Shown piece by piece: positions 21,791 to 32,955 of a DNA stretch of 64,000 bases. Under the pieces are notes generated by a model that did not search any database, had not been told where the DNA came from, and was given only the letters and a program-made list of their open reading frames with translations. The position numbers were made by a program, and so were the translations under genes. The stretch is taken from contig JAUTDX010000152.1 in the NCBI GenBank assembly GCA_030844895.1, positions 1 to 64,000 of the forward strand, read 5' to 3'. How positions within the stretch are numbered: the first letter of the stretch is position 1; the number at the start of each line of letters is the position of its first letter. Origin of the DNA: Ambrosia x helenae (lineage: Eukaryota > Streptophyta > Magnoliopsida > Asterales > Asteraceae).

Positions 21791-24715
21791 TCACTTTGAA
21801 AGAGCTGCTTTTTGTTTATCGTTCGATCTATGTTCAGGTTCAGGTTTAGAAAAGAGGTGTGGGTATTTAAGCCGTATTTGATCCATGCGTTCCCACGTGT
21901 ATTCCGGTCCTAGACGGGAATTCCGTTGTACGTTAATAATAGGTATAGTGTTTTGTTTGAGTTTCTTGACGCCCCGCTCAAGAATCTCCACTGGTTCTTC
22001 CATGAACCGTAGCCGATCGTCCACCTGGATCTCCTCCAGTGGCACCATCAGTGTTGTATCCAACAGGCATTTCTATAGATTCGGTACGATATGTGGGATA
22101 CATCGTGTATCCTACCAAGTTTATTAAGCAGGTTTAACCTGTAAGCTACCAGACCAATCCCAACAACCATCTCGAATGGTCCAACGTTTCACGGGTTCAT
22201 CTTCCCCCGTTTTCCAAAGCGTGTCACACCCTTTCAAGGTGACACCTTTAATAGTACCTTGTTCCCATTCCGGAGCTCTAAAGGTTTCCTACGCTTATCA
22301 GCGTAGCTTTTCTGTCGATCAAGAGTAGCAGCCATCCGTTTTCTGATTGCACTATCTTCTCAGAAGTTTGGTGCACAAGTTCGGAACCTGTCAGTTGGCT
22401 ATCCCCAACTTCAGTCCAACATATGGGAGATTTGCACTCCCGTTCATAAAGTGCCTCAAAAAGTGCACACTGAATCGAAGTGTCATAACTATTGTTATAA
22501 GAGAATTCAATCAAAGGCAAGTGCTTGTCCCAACTGTTTCCAAAGTCCACCACGCACGCTCGCAGTAGATCTTCTAGTGTTTGGATGGTACGTTCACTCT
22601 ATCCATCCGTCTGGGAGTGATAGGCTGCGCTCATGTCCAAATGAGTTCCCAAAGCATTTTGGAGAGTTTCCCAAAAATGGGAAGTAGATCGCGCGTCGTG
22701 ATCCGATATGATAGAAGTAGGCATCCCATGCCTAGAGACAATTTTCGTAATACAAAAGCGGCTAGACGTTCCAACATGTCCGCCTCTCTAATTGCCATGA
22801 AATGCGCTGATTTGGTCAAACGGTCAATAATGACCCAAATCATATCGTGCCCGCTGGGCGTTTTAGGAAGTTTGGTGATAAAGTCCATGGAAATACCATC
22901 CCATCTCCACATGGGATTTTCCGGTTGCTGAAGTGGGCCCGAAGGTTTCTGATATTCAATCCTAACCTTGGCACACGTTAAGCACTTACTAACATAAGTG
23001 ACTTTCTCAGCTTTCATGTTTGGTCACCAGTAAAGAGTTTGAGATCTCGGTACATTTTATCCGAACTAGGATGTACCGAATAACGAGGGGTGTGTGCCCC
23101 ATCGAGCACTAGTTGCTTGAGATCTCCAACACGTGGAATCCAGACTTGATTCATGAAGTGCTGAAGACCCTATGTCCTCCATTCCAGGTGCTTATCAGCA
23201 CCGTGCAAGGTTTCAAGCCCGATGTTTTCCCTTTCAAAGTCACGCCCTGGGCTTTACGTATCTTAACATGAAGATTAGATTGTAGGGTAAGTTGCAAGGC
23301 TCGCACTCGTTTGGGTTTTGTTTCCTTACGACTCAGGGCATCTGCTACTACATTAGCCTTCCCTGAATGTTACTTGATGGCATAGTCATAACCATTCAGG
23401 AGTTCGACCCATCGGCGTTGTCGTATGCTTAGCACCCTCTGGTCGAATATATGCTGGAGACTTTTATGATCTGTGAAAATCGTGCACTCTGTCCCGTAGA
23501 GGTAGTGCCTCCAAATTTTGAGAGCGAAGACCACCGCTCCCAATTCCAAGTCGTGAGTGGGTAATTTTTCTCATGAACTTTTAGTTGTCGTGAAGCATAT
23601 GTGATCACCTTTTCGCGTTGCATCAAAACACACCCTAGACCTTGGATAGATGCATCACAGTACACCACAAAGTCCTCCGTACCCTCAGGTAGTGATAATA
23701 TTGGAGCACTGCAAAGTTTAGTCTTTAGTAACAGAAAAGCAGATTCTTGGGCATCTCCCCACTTGTAGGTAATCCCCTTCTGTGTCAAAGCAGTGAGGGG
23801 TTGAGCGATTTTTGAAAATCCCAGAATGAATTCGCGATAATGACTTGCAAGGCCAAGGAATTGCCGCACCTCCGTAGGAGCCTTGGAGCCTCCCACTCTT
23901 TTAATCGCGTCAATCTTAGCGGGATCGACCTGTATTCCTGTCTCGTTCACCACATGACCCAACAATTGGACTTCACGAGTCCAGAAGTTGCTCTTAGAGA
24001 ACTTTGCGTATAACTGCTCATTTTTCAGAAGTTCCAAGATCAGTCGCAGGTGTTGCTCGTGCTCTTCCCTACTCTTGGAATAGATCAAAATGTCGTCTAT
24101 GAACACTATGACAAATTTGTCCAAATAGGGTTTGCACACACGGTTCATTAGGTCCATGAACACAGCTGGTGCATTGGTCAGCCCGAAAGGCATTACCAAA
24201 AATTCATAGTGCCCATAACGAGTTCGAAAGGCTGTCTTTGGCACATCCTCCTCTCGGACTCTCAGTTGGTGATACCCCGACCTCAAGTCAATCTTGGAAT
24301 AGAAACTCGACCCCTGGAGCTGGTCGAATAAATCATCAATACGAGGTAAAGGGTAGCGGTTTTTAATTGTCACCTTGTTCAATTCCCGGTAATCGATACA
24401 CATACGGAAACTCCCATCCTTTTTCTTAACAAATAAGACTGGAGTTCCCCAAGGTGAAGAACGAGGTCTAATGAAACCCCTGTCCAATAGCTCTTGGAGT
24501 TGGGTGGATAGTTCTTGAAGTTCGCCTGGTGCAAGGCGGTATGGTGCACGCGCAACTGGGGCGGCTCCTGGTGCACGGTCAATTTGAAATTCCACTTGTC
24601 GAACAGGTGGAAGTCCGGGTAATTCCTCTGGGAAGACATCTGGAAAATCCTGAACTACAGGGATGTCCTCAATTTTTGTTTCCACTTCAGCTCGAGTATT
24701 AGAAATGTTAGCCAA
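21791..24715 (-). pseudogene. pol: Element 2 pol: RT largely open, RNase H to integrase broken
   Basis: From 24715 a 428-residue frame covers the protease-RT linker and reverse transcriptase (IDYRELNK, DLRSGYHQ, FIDDILIYS) into RNase H. It frameshifts near 23570 after HEKNYP. Integrase pieces follow: the zinc-finger end and first core Asp (23017-about 22730), the segment with EFSYNNSYD (22553-22278), and the chromodomain-like tail ending EYTWERMDQIRLKYPHLF (22063-21791). Several indels and stops separate them. Sequence is close to element 1 throughout, so both belong to one chromovirus lineage. Confidence 0.9.
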
Positions 24716-24745
24716 TATGGCTGGGTAGCCCTTCCGAATACACTT

Positions 24746-25780
24746 CTAGGCTTTCAGGAAAGAGATGATGCCCATCATGGCACCACCAGGATCACCCTGG
24801 ACAGATAAGAATTCTCCACTAGGGAGAGGGATACGAACAATCTTCTCTTGACAGAGAATTTCAGCGTGTTGCTTGGACAACCAGTCCATGCCAACCACGA
24901 GATCAAAGCTTCCTAGGGTGATAGGTAAGAGGTCGATGGCAAACAACTGTCCATCTAGTTCGAGCTTACAGTCACGATGGATGTGGGTTACCTTAACAGG
25001 CTTCCCATCAGCTAACTCTATAGAGTACGGGGTATCAAGAAGTGTAGGAACTATCCCTAGTTGTTTGCTAAGTTTTGATGACACAAAACTATAGTCTGCA
25101 CCAGCATCATATAAAACAGAAGCGAGAGTGGCGTTTAAGGAACACGTATCCGTCACGCCGTTGTTATCAGTCCTGGCCTCCCCAGAGCCCATCACAAATG
25201 CTCCTCCACGAGCCCCATTGTTGTTGTTACTGTTGTGGTTATTGTTGAAGGACTTATACCGCATACTATCTCACGTTCTCTTGTTATCACCAAAAGTAGA
25301 AGATGAAGCACCCTGCTTCGGAAAAGTACCATGCTCAACAGCCTCGTCGGTGAGTTTGTGAGCCAGGTGGAAGGTTTGTTATATTCTGGGTAGGTGAGCC
25401 GTAGTAGCCATGCTACGAACCTGTGGGATAACCCCTTTGGTATGAAGCTCGATCCGTTTGTAATGTAGGTTAAATATGTGTGAGCATGTAGTAGCTAACT
25501 CCTGTAGCTTGGTAGTGTAGGCGTCGATTTCAGACCCATCCGTCTTTAGATAACAAGTTTCTAAATTTCGTCATGGGGGTTACATTCTCCACCCAAGTAT
25601 CTGTAACTCATCGAGTGTGCATGTGGCATACATTACCTCATCCTGCCTGGGGGCAAATGCACAGAGCAAAGACTTATACTACCGAAGCAATCAGACGGTC
25701 TCCTTCAGTTCCGTTGGAGTTATCGAGGTTTTCGACCAATAAAAAGGCTTGAAAATATGATGGCAGGTTGTTATTGTAGC
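24746..25780 (-). pseudogene. gag: Element 2 protease and decayed gag
   Basis: 25264-24746 is an open 172-residue segment: an Asn-rich linker, an aspartic protease whose active site reads DAGAD instead of D-T/S-G-A, then GMDWLSKQHAEI and a PLPSGEF segment. The protease is probably inactive. It ends at a stop near 24746. To the right, to about 25780, frameshifted remnants of the gag C-terminal half are recognisable by comparison with element 1, but no zinc knuckle is intact. Confidence 0.75.
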
Positions 25781-26863
25781 ATGTGCGTTCAAGGAATAAG
25801 AAAGTTCAAATGTGGAAGTCAGGGGAAACGAATGGTTTAACAAAATGGGTCTTTATTAGCTGGGAAAGATGCGAGGGCTTCAACCACCCTATCATTGATC
25901 ATACGAACTCAGTCTTATCTAAGTTAACAAAAGGGAAAAGGAAGAAAAGACCAGTAAGAAAAAGTAGAGTCAATCGTCGCCACGCTCTGTCTAGATAGTA
26001 GAGCCTTCATCTTCACTTTCCATATGCTCGTCCTGCTCAGGTTCCCCTTCCATCCCTTCTTCCTCCTCTTTCTTGGTGTTAGTGTCATATGGTTCTCATC
26101 ACATACAGTCTCCTTCTCTAGTCCTATGTAAGCCAGTTTAGTGGTAAGCTATACCACTCGTTCCTCCAATCGTGGCCATCAGCCATTAGTAGGTTTCATC
26201 TTCCCTTGTGATGTTGCACTACGTCGCAGGCTTTACATAACTCCCCAAGAGTGTGTGTAACAAGCCCCGATCTAATGTGTTCCCATGAATCTACCATATG
26301 CTCATGAGAAACAAGGATTTGCAGTCATGCGTTCGCCCACTCGCACTAGGCGTAAGGTACTAAGGTAAGAAATAAGTTCTATATGCGTAATCCAGTCCCG
26401 TCTGTGTTACGAATGGGAGTAAGAAGGATCAAGTGACAAGGAACAGAAACTAATTGTCTCCTTGCTAAGTGACAAAAGATAAGTCTCAGCATTCGAATTC
26501 CTTCATAGTTGATTTAATGGTACCACGTCATGCGCATCGTGCAGCTTCCTGTGTACGTGCGCCACAACGCTCGCAAGGGCTCCCTCCCTTGTACTATTGT
26601 TGTCTCCTCGTCCATGAGGTTAGTTAGGATATTACTCCGAGTAATCCGCCACATGGTGTAACCCTAGGTTCCCACCATTGACGTGTTAAGAATTAAGTCT
26701 AGAACTAGAAGATAACATATCTCCCGAAATCATATGTTGTAGATATATGTAGCTAATAGCTAGTTGTGCACTTAAGTTGTGAGTGTACTTATGCTATGAT
26801 GATTATAGACTAGACTCAACATGCAGTCCTAGTTCACTATAACCAATGGCTCTGATACCAATC
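25781..26863 (-). mobile_element. Element 2 leader region with primer binding site
   Basis: Mostly noncoding. On the minus strand an acidic, Glu-rich frame ends at a stop at 25997 (residues EPEQDEHMESEDEGSTI); it has no clear start and its origin is unknown. The primer binding site TGGTATCAGAGC is at 26860-26849. The last 50 bases match the element 1 leader. Confidence 0.7.
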
Positions 26864-29630
26864 TGTCACACCCTCAAATTTCAACTGTGGGGTTTTTACC
26901 GCGAGGCGCATGACATACCAGGATCCCATAGCCATAAGTCATATGAACGAACTCTAAATGCCCAAACCATTTAGTTCGTTTTAAAAAAACCAAGTTTAGT
27001 TAAGCTGCGGAAGCGTAAACCAAATTAAACCTTTTAGAAACCATGCGCAAAACAACGCGCCCAAAATTAATACCATGTAAAAATAAAGATAAAAGCATAA
27101 TATGTAAATTAGGTGTATGCCCAAGACCCAATGCAATGAAACGTGCAGTGCTTCCTAATCGTGACACCGGAAGCTAACTACCTGCAAAAGCATGTAAATG
27201 GTGTGTCAACAAACAATGTTGGTGAGTTCACTGAGTAAAGTAGGTGAGTAAGTAAAAGCGTAGGTTTCCCAAACCATGTAACCAAATGAAAACGTCGGTC
27301 TCCCAGACCACATAACAGTACGTAAGAACGTCGGCCTCCTTGGCCACAAGTAAATAGCTAATTCATATGCCAGGGGTAGCTAGCCCACTCATGATAACTA
27401 AAACCGGCGAATACCGAACTACTAATGAACAAGTTCCCATAACCGGGAGAAAAGTGCCTTGCGTCATTGTCCATCAACAATGACATATGTTTAAAGCTAA
27501 TAGTTCACACCCATGCTCCCAGCACGATGTGAGGTTTGTTAGACCTAATAGCGCTATCAACTAGTAACCCGCTTGCCCAACCGGCAATTGATTCGGTATT
27601 TTGAAGGACTTAAATGATAGGGTTGGTTTAGTTCATCAAGGACATATAGCATGAATTAGTAAAAGTAGATTCACCCCGTGAACCACGCACCCCAAAACCC
27701 GGGATGTGTAAAAGTAGTCCCAACCCGGACTAGAAACGTTACGTAAGTTGTCTCGACCCGAGACACATGCTTTTGAGAAAAGAGTAGTGAAACTCACCTT
27801 AGATTGCAAGCAAAAATATCCAAACTCCAAAGTAATAGAGACTCGCTACCGACTCCCTATTATATGTGTCACTATGTGAGTACCTGTGCATAACCAATAC
27901 ACCATATAATTCGTTTATTCGAAACTTCCAAAAGTTCAAAACCGTGTAGTGACACCTAGTGGCTCTACATGCACAAGTATGTCCTACGTATCCCGATGGT
28001 GATCGTGGTGACTATTATAAGTTTAACGCATCAAACACATCTCATACAAGTTTCCACACAAGTACATGTCAATTACACACCACATAGAACTCCAAATAGT
28101 CACTTAAAGACCCCGTACACAATCTGTGTTTTTAGGACAGATTGTGCGCTGTGAAAAACAATTTATTTAAAATACTTAACGAATGAATTAGATTCCCAAA
28201 TTTTTACTGAATTTTATTTGGGATTCACTCGACAATACCTATTTTTGTTTTGTCTTAATTCCAAACACAAAAATTATAAAAATTCGTACAACACAGCAGT
28301 GTCCAGAAAATTTCCTCAACAGGTCAGTTTAGTAGGAAAATTCTTAAAAATTGTATATTCATCCAAACGAGATGAATCCACCTGGAAAAGCTCTATTTTT
28401 CCAGTATTGACCTACTGTAAAAATTTCATAACCTAACTCCTTGTAAATCTCAAGTTATGACCATTTAAAGTTAGCCCAATTTATAAATCCGAAAATCTGA
28501 TATGACCCCTAATCAATTAAAATTCCAAAAACGAATCATACGGTGTCCAAAATCGATGGTTTTTCCTATTATGAAAAGCTAAGACTATACACAACACAAT
28601 CATGCAAAGAAATCATCAAAACTATCAATTTAACAACACAATACAGACCCTACAAAACACCCTAACGAATCTGTCAGAAAACTGAAACTTGCACCCCAAG
28701 TTATTCATAAACCCTAATTATGCATAAAAATCTCTAACACATGCATAATCCATATTATCATCATCAAACACATATATTATCATACAAAAACCCTAATTAT
28801 GATTACTAACAACAATCATCATCATCAAATCACCATGAACATTCAAGAACTCCCACTAACACATGTATGCGATTTTTATATATATGTATACTCTATGATT
28901 TTTAAACTTTTCAAGCATTATAAATCATTATAAAACATGTGAAAATTATACCTTTCCACGCAAGAGTCCTCCAAGCCTAGAGATTTCACCCAAACTAGCT
29001 TGAAGAGATGATCAAGATTGATGTTTATTGAAATTTAAGAGTGTGTGTGTGTGTGTGGGTATTCACGGCGCAAGGGTGGTTTAGGGTTAGGGTTTTATTT
29101 TTTTTTTTTCATCAATAATTATAAGGGGATTTGGCTTGTTCCCCAAGTAGTTGGGTATTAGGCCCCTCTTGCACAATATCTTGACCCGTTAAGCCTATAC
29201 TAGCCCAATACCGGACCCAATAATATTAATCCCTCTAAATTGTATAAAAACCATTGTTTTTATTATTACATGAGATATTAACCATCAAGTGTACGTAATT
29301 TGCATGGTTTACATATTAATCGTCAGTCAAGTGATAATTCACATAATTCATATAAGCAGGCACTTCACATCCATCACGATTTAATTGTACATATTATAAT
29401 TATACATGTCACATAATTCACCAACGTTTGGGATACAGGACTCGTGTGTGTGTTAAACAATGCTTTTCCTATTTAACAAATATGTTAATATCCTCTAACA
29501 TGTGTTAGGCCTACTTAACTAACCCTAGTTAAGTATCTAACCCTGAACAACACGTAAGTTAACTAAAGTATATCATGTAAGTTAACTAGAGTTCAGTAAA
29601 AGTATTAACCTGAAAATGCGGGGTGTCACA
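26864..29630 (-). repeat. LTR of element 2 (right, 5' LTR)
   Basis: 2767 bp, paired with 18897-21661. Visible differences include single bases near 27334, 28246 and 28562 and small runs near 29100 and 29230. Confidence 0.92.
27182..27797 (-). other. Predicted LTR intron, element 2 right LTR
   Basis: Same donor, complement, hairpin and acceptor as 19214-19829, shifted by 7968 bp. Confidence 0.55.
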
Positions 29631-29820
29631 TATTAGTCTAACATTCCATATTAACGATGCAATCTACAAGTTTCCTTACCATGTGTGATTAATTAGAAGT
29701 CAAAGAAAAGAAAAAAAAATTTTTGTTTGGTTCGGCACTATTGCAGCGAACCAGAAGGAAGATCAGACAGAGGCCTTAAAGAGGTTAAATAATTTACGAT
29801 CTGGGGTTAAAACCAACAAT

Positions 29821-29892
29821 GAGCTTGGCTCAGATGGTTACGTGGTGTGTGTGTTGTGTTGAGACGGCTGTTGCTCGGGTTCGAGCCACAGC
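29821..29892 (+). other. tRNA-like sequence in U3 of LTR B (antisense to the LTR)
   Basis: A perfect A box TGGCTCAGATGG (29826-29837) and B box GGTTCGAGCC (29878-29887). The spacing suits a tRNA-like Pol III promoter. It is on the plus strand, opposite to LTR B, upstream of the LTR TATA box. The acceptor stem is poor. Confidence 0.55.
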
Positions 29893-30076
29893 AGGCACTT
29901 TTTTTTTTTTATCAGTGAAGGGAAGAGAGGAATTGGGCTTGGGCTTGTTGGGTTGATCTGATGGGCCGAATACTGGGCTGAGAAAAAGGAGAAAGGGGTG
30001 GGTTATGGTTTAGTTATGGTTTGGTTTGGTTTGGTTTAGAAAGAAAAAAAAATTATATATAATGACTAATTCTGAA

Positions 30077-30078
<2 letters not shown>

Positions 30079-30122
<44 letters not shown>
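30079..30122. repeat. (ATT)n microsatellite
   Basis: About 14 ATT units near the U3 start of LTR B. Confidence 0.9.
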
Positions 30123-30159
30123 AAAAAATAAAATAAAAAGAAAAGTGACAGATGTCACA

Positions 30160-30503
30160 ATATGTGTTTAGAGTAATAGAAGGACACAAAACCCTAATGT
30201 AAGGTAAATTGGTGATTGCGGTCCGGAACGTAATCATGAATTTACAGGTACGTTAAGGTAGTGTGAAATTCTATCAAGGTTTTCGGTAAATAACCAATCA
30301 TAAACTCAAGTACCTGGTAGTTCATATAAGTCTTTCTACTCATGCATCTCTGTTAGTATTCCTAAAACTTAAGTTTCGTGTTTTGCTAGATTCTTATTCT
30401 CCTTGCGATTTCAAGACCACACTTGTCGTAATTTCTACCCAATCACCTTTAACCTTGTGTTTTCAATAAACTTCGGGATGAAGTTTCCAAAAGTAGGGGA
30501 GAC
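30160..30503 (+). mobile_element. 3' internal end of a C-family Gypsy element, with polypurine tract
   Basis: It resembles 36455-36641 (shared GTAAGGTAA and TTACAGGTAC words). It ends with a CTTCGGGATGAAG motif and a purine tract (30491-30503) directly before the LTR at 30504. It therefore belongs to a plus-strand element whose 3' LTR is 30504-32955. Element B is inserted in it. Confidence 0.55.
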
Positions 30504-31072
30504 TGTAGCATCGCGTATTTTCCCCAATTATTAAATTAGTTAAATCACCATTTTACCCATCATATACTCTTTTTTTTGGTACAATTTATATACGATCTCA
30601 AAACAATATATATATATATATATATACATTTTAACCATTTTATACTTATTATAATAATAACAATAATAATGTTAGTCTTTTTTTTTTACAAACAAATAAA
30701 CAAAACCAAAACACTAGTCCAAACCACTCCTGAGCCCAAAACGACAACCCAACCATCTTTATTTTTCTTTAAAAACCTGGAGCCCAAGAACTGAGCCCAC
30801 AATACTGGCCCAAGAAAAGTCACGGCCCAGGTCCCATATCTCCTTCTTCGTGCAAATCCGACGGGATTTCCGGCTAAAATTCCGGCCAACACATGGAATC
30901 TCCATAAATCACGCATTGACCAAATTAATGTATCCTACGCATCCTTAATTCACGCCCGATCTTGTTCACGTGTTTTGACTAGCCTTCTCCTCGTCAGCAG
31001 CATGAATTCCGGCCCCATAATCACGCCAGTTGACCGAGCTAAAGTCAACGGACTCGTTTAGGCAATGTCGAG

Positions 31073-31080
31073 TATAAATA
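31073..31080 (+). promoter_or_regulatory. TATA box of LTR C
   Basis: TATAAATA about 570 bp into the LTR. Confidence 0.55.
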
Positions 31081-31416
31081 GAACCAACCTATCAAACCAA
31101 AACACTTGCAGAAGCATTTCCCAACCCTCAATTCCACGTCAACTGTCGTCCCTGTCGTGCTCCTGTACTCGCCGGAGCCGAGTTTTGCGGCCACTATCTT
31201 CCCCTCCAATTTCCGTTATAATTCGTAAGTTCTTTTTATGCCCGTTGATGCGTAATTGTTTAAGGGTTAAAAGCCCTCTGTTTAATTGAGTTTTTGTAAC
31301 TTAAATCAAGCTCAATTGGACATAGATACGACTAGGGTTCTTATGTTATCATTCGGGGAAGATGACCAATTCACGTATCTAATAAATATTTTAAAAACTG
31401 AAACCCATACAGATCT

Positions 31417-31497
31417 GCTGCCCAGATCAGTTGGTTATGCTCTTACACCCAAAGACACGAACCGGCCGAAGGGCCCGGGTTCGAGTCCCATTAGCTG
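31417..31497 (+). other. tRNA-like sequence in LTR C
   Basis: B box GGTTCGAGTCC (31478-31488, perfect) and an A-box-like AGATCAGTTGG (31424-31434), with GAACCGGCC between them as in the LTR B blocks. It is in sense orientation, downstream of the TATA box. Not a canonical tRNA. Confidence 0.6.
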
Positions 31498-32321
31498 CAC
31501 CTCTTTTTATTATTATTGCATTTTTATCTCTTTTGTATTAATAATGTGAATTACATTTAAAATAGTTAATGTGGTATATAAATTCTACAAAATTTATTTT
31601 ATGCTATATGACTAATAAACTTCATTATACAACTTTTATTTTTGAAAAATTTAATTATTTATTATATATAATAAATATTACAAATTTATTCATTTATAAT
31701 TATAAAATTCTATGAAAATATCAAAACGACTTTATAAAATTCCACAAAAATTATTCTAAACTTATAAATCAATAAAAATTTCAGAAATAAATTTTGTTCC
31801 AGAAAAATCATTTATTTAATATTTTTAATCGATTTTTGTTATTTTAATCGTAAATAAATCATAATAAATTCATTTTTCATTATTTTTACATCAAAATTTC
31901 ACATAAATTATCATAAATCATTTAGATCAGAAATATAAAATTTTGATTCGAAATTTATAATTTTTTTATATTTTTTAAATATTAAGTCTATAATTTTGTC
32001 AAATAATTATTAATATATAAATATTCATTAATTAAGAAATAATTTTATAAAAATTATTTTTACATTTGTTACAATATAATTCAATTACTTTTAGATAATT
32101 TTGGCCAGAAAACATTTTCATTAATTATTTCTTTATTTATTCAAATTTAATCATAATCAATTATTAATCCCAAATTAGGAACCCTAGCACATTTTAGACT
32201 AGAAAACTTAGAATTATTAAGTTTTCCTCAACACTTATTTATTACCTTGAAATAGGGTGATATTTGGATACACACAAGCCACATTTACTTATATAACAAG
32301 GGTCATCATTCTAACACTAAG

Positions 32322-32738
32322 GTGAGTTTACATAGCCCCTTTTTTCTGTTTTACATTTTGGGGTGAAACATGTTTAAACATTTTATACACTATCATTGTT
32401 GAAACTTGTGATTCAATTATAAACATTTTATACACTATCATTTACTCATTCTATCATTTGACTGTAACAAAAAGACACAGTACAATCAATAACATTGATC
32501 AAGCCGCCTGTTTAGATTATGCAGGAGTAGCTACCTGCATATTGTCACGTTTTATGTTTAGCTCATGGGTTCATCCGTATGGTACGATATTGTTCATTAA
32601 ATTAAGTTTCTTCGCATCGTATCATTCTATACGTCACTTCTTGATCATGTTCTTATAAATATTTAATTGTTGTTGTTTTAAGCCTATTACTCCGTACTGA
32701 GCATTTGGCTCATTCCGTAAATTCTTTTTGTTTCACAG
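32322..32738 (+). other. Predicted LTR intron in LTR C
   Basis: Donor AAG|GTGAGT at 32322, a CCCC...GGGG segment just after it, and acceptor TTTGTTTCACAG|G at 32738 (417 nt). The donor complement seen in other families is missing; a TGAGC/GCTCA hairpin lies in its place at about 32698-32712. Confidence 0.5.
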
Positions 32739-32955
32739 GTTCACATGTTACATTGGGCGGGATAAAGAGAGAGAAAATAAAGCTTAGGAATTAATCCGAG
32801 GTTGAGTAAAGCCATTTAACGGTGTTAGTTAGTATTTCAAATCTTAAGTTAGTTTATCTAATGTTGTATGCTTTTGACAAATAAATAAATGAAATTATGT
32901 CTTTTCTGAACCAATGCTATTGTGGCACGTCAGCCCATCCGGTTGGGGTGTTACA

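Larger units (their letters stand above)
18897..29630 (-). mobile_element. Complete Gypsy element 2 (Tekay-like, coding region decayed)
   Basis: The element is 10734 bp with two 2.77 kb LTRs, TG...CA ends and a perfect 5-bp target duplication TATTA (18892-18896 and 29631-29635). It has a primer binding site at 26860-26849 and duplicated polypurine tracts at 21662 and 21756. The LTRs differ at only a handful of sites by eye, yet gag is barely recognisable and pol has several frameshifts. The element was therefore probably defective when it last moved, using proteins from a relative such as element 1, with which it shares LTR end, leader and pol similarity. Confidence 0.92.
12103..30159 (-). 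repeat. LTR of element B, split by CACTA and Gypsy element 2 insertions
   Basis: The LTR pieces are 12103-13925, 18557-18896 and 29636-30159, about 2.7 kb in total. The U5 end starts TGTAACACCCCAACCG at 12103, as in LTR E (62258) and, reversed, at the end of LTR C (32955). In sense (minus) orientation the U3 start is probably TGTGACATC at 30159, followed inward by an ATT repeat, an antisense tRNA-like block, TATA (18780-18774), two tRNA-like blocks and a predicted intron. Distances from TATA to both ends match LTR C once the insertions are removed. The outer boundary at 30159 is inferred from this spacing and from sequence at 30160 resembling the 3' internal end of a C-type element. Confidence 0.6.
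30504..32955 (+). repeat. LTR C, flanked by internal sequence on both sides
   Basis: The LTR is 2452 bp, starting TGTAGCATCG after a polypurine tract and ending GGTTGGGGTGTTACA before a primer binding site. It contains TATAAATA (31073-31080), a tRNA-like block (31417-31497) and a predicted intron (32322-32738). The last 440 bp match 38150-38587. Having a polypurine tract on the left and a primer site on the right means it is shared between two units. 31550-32250 is very AT-rich and noncoding. Confidence 0.65.
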
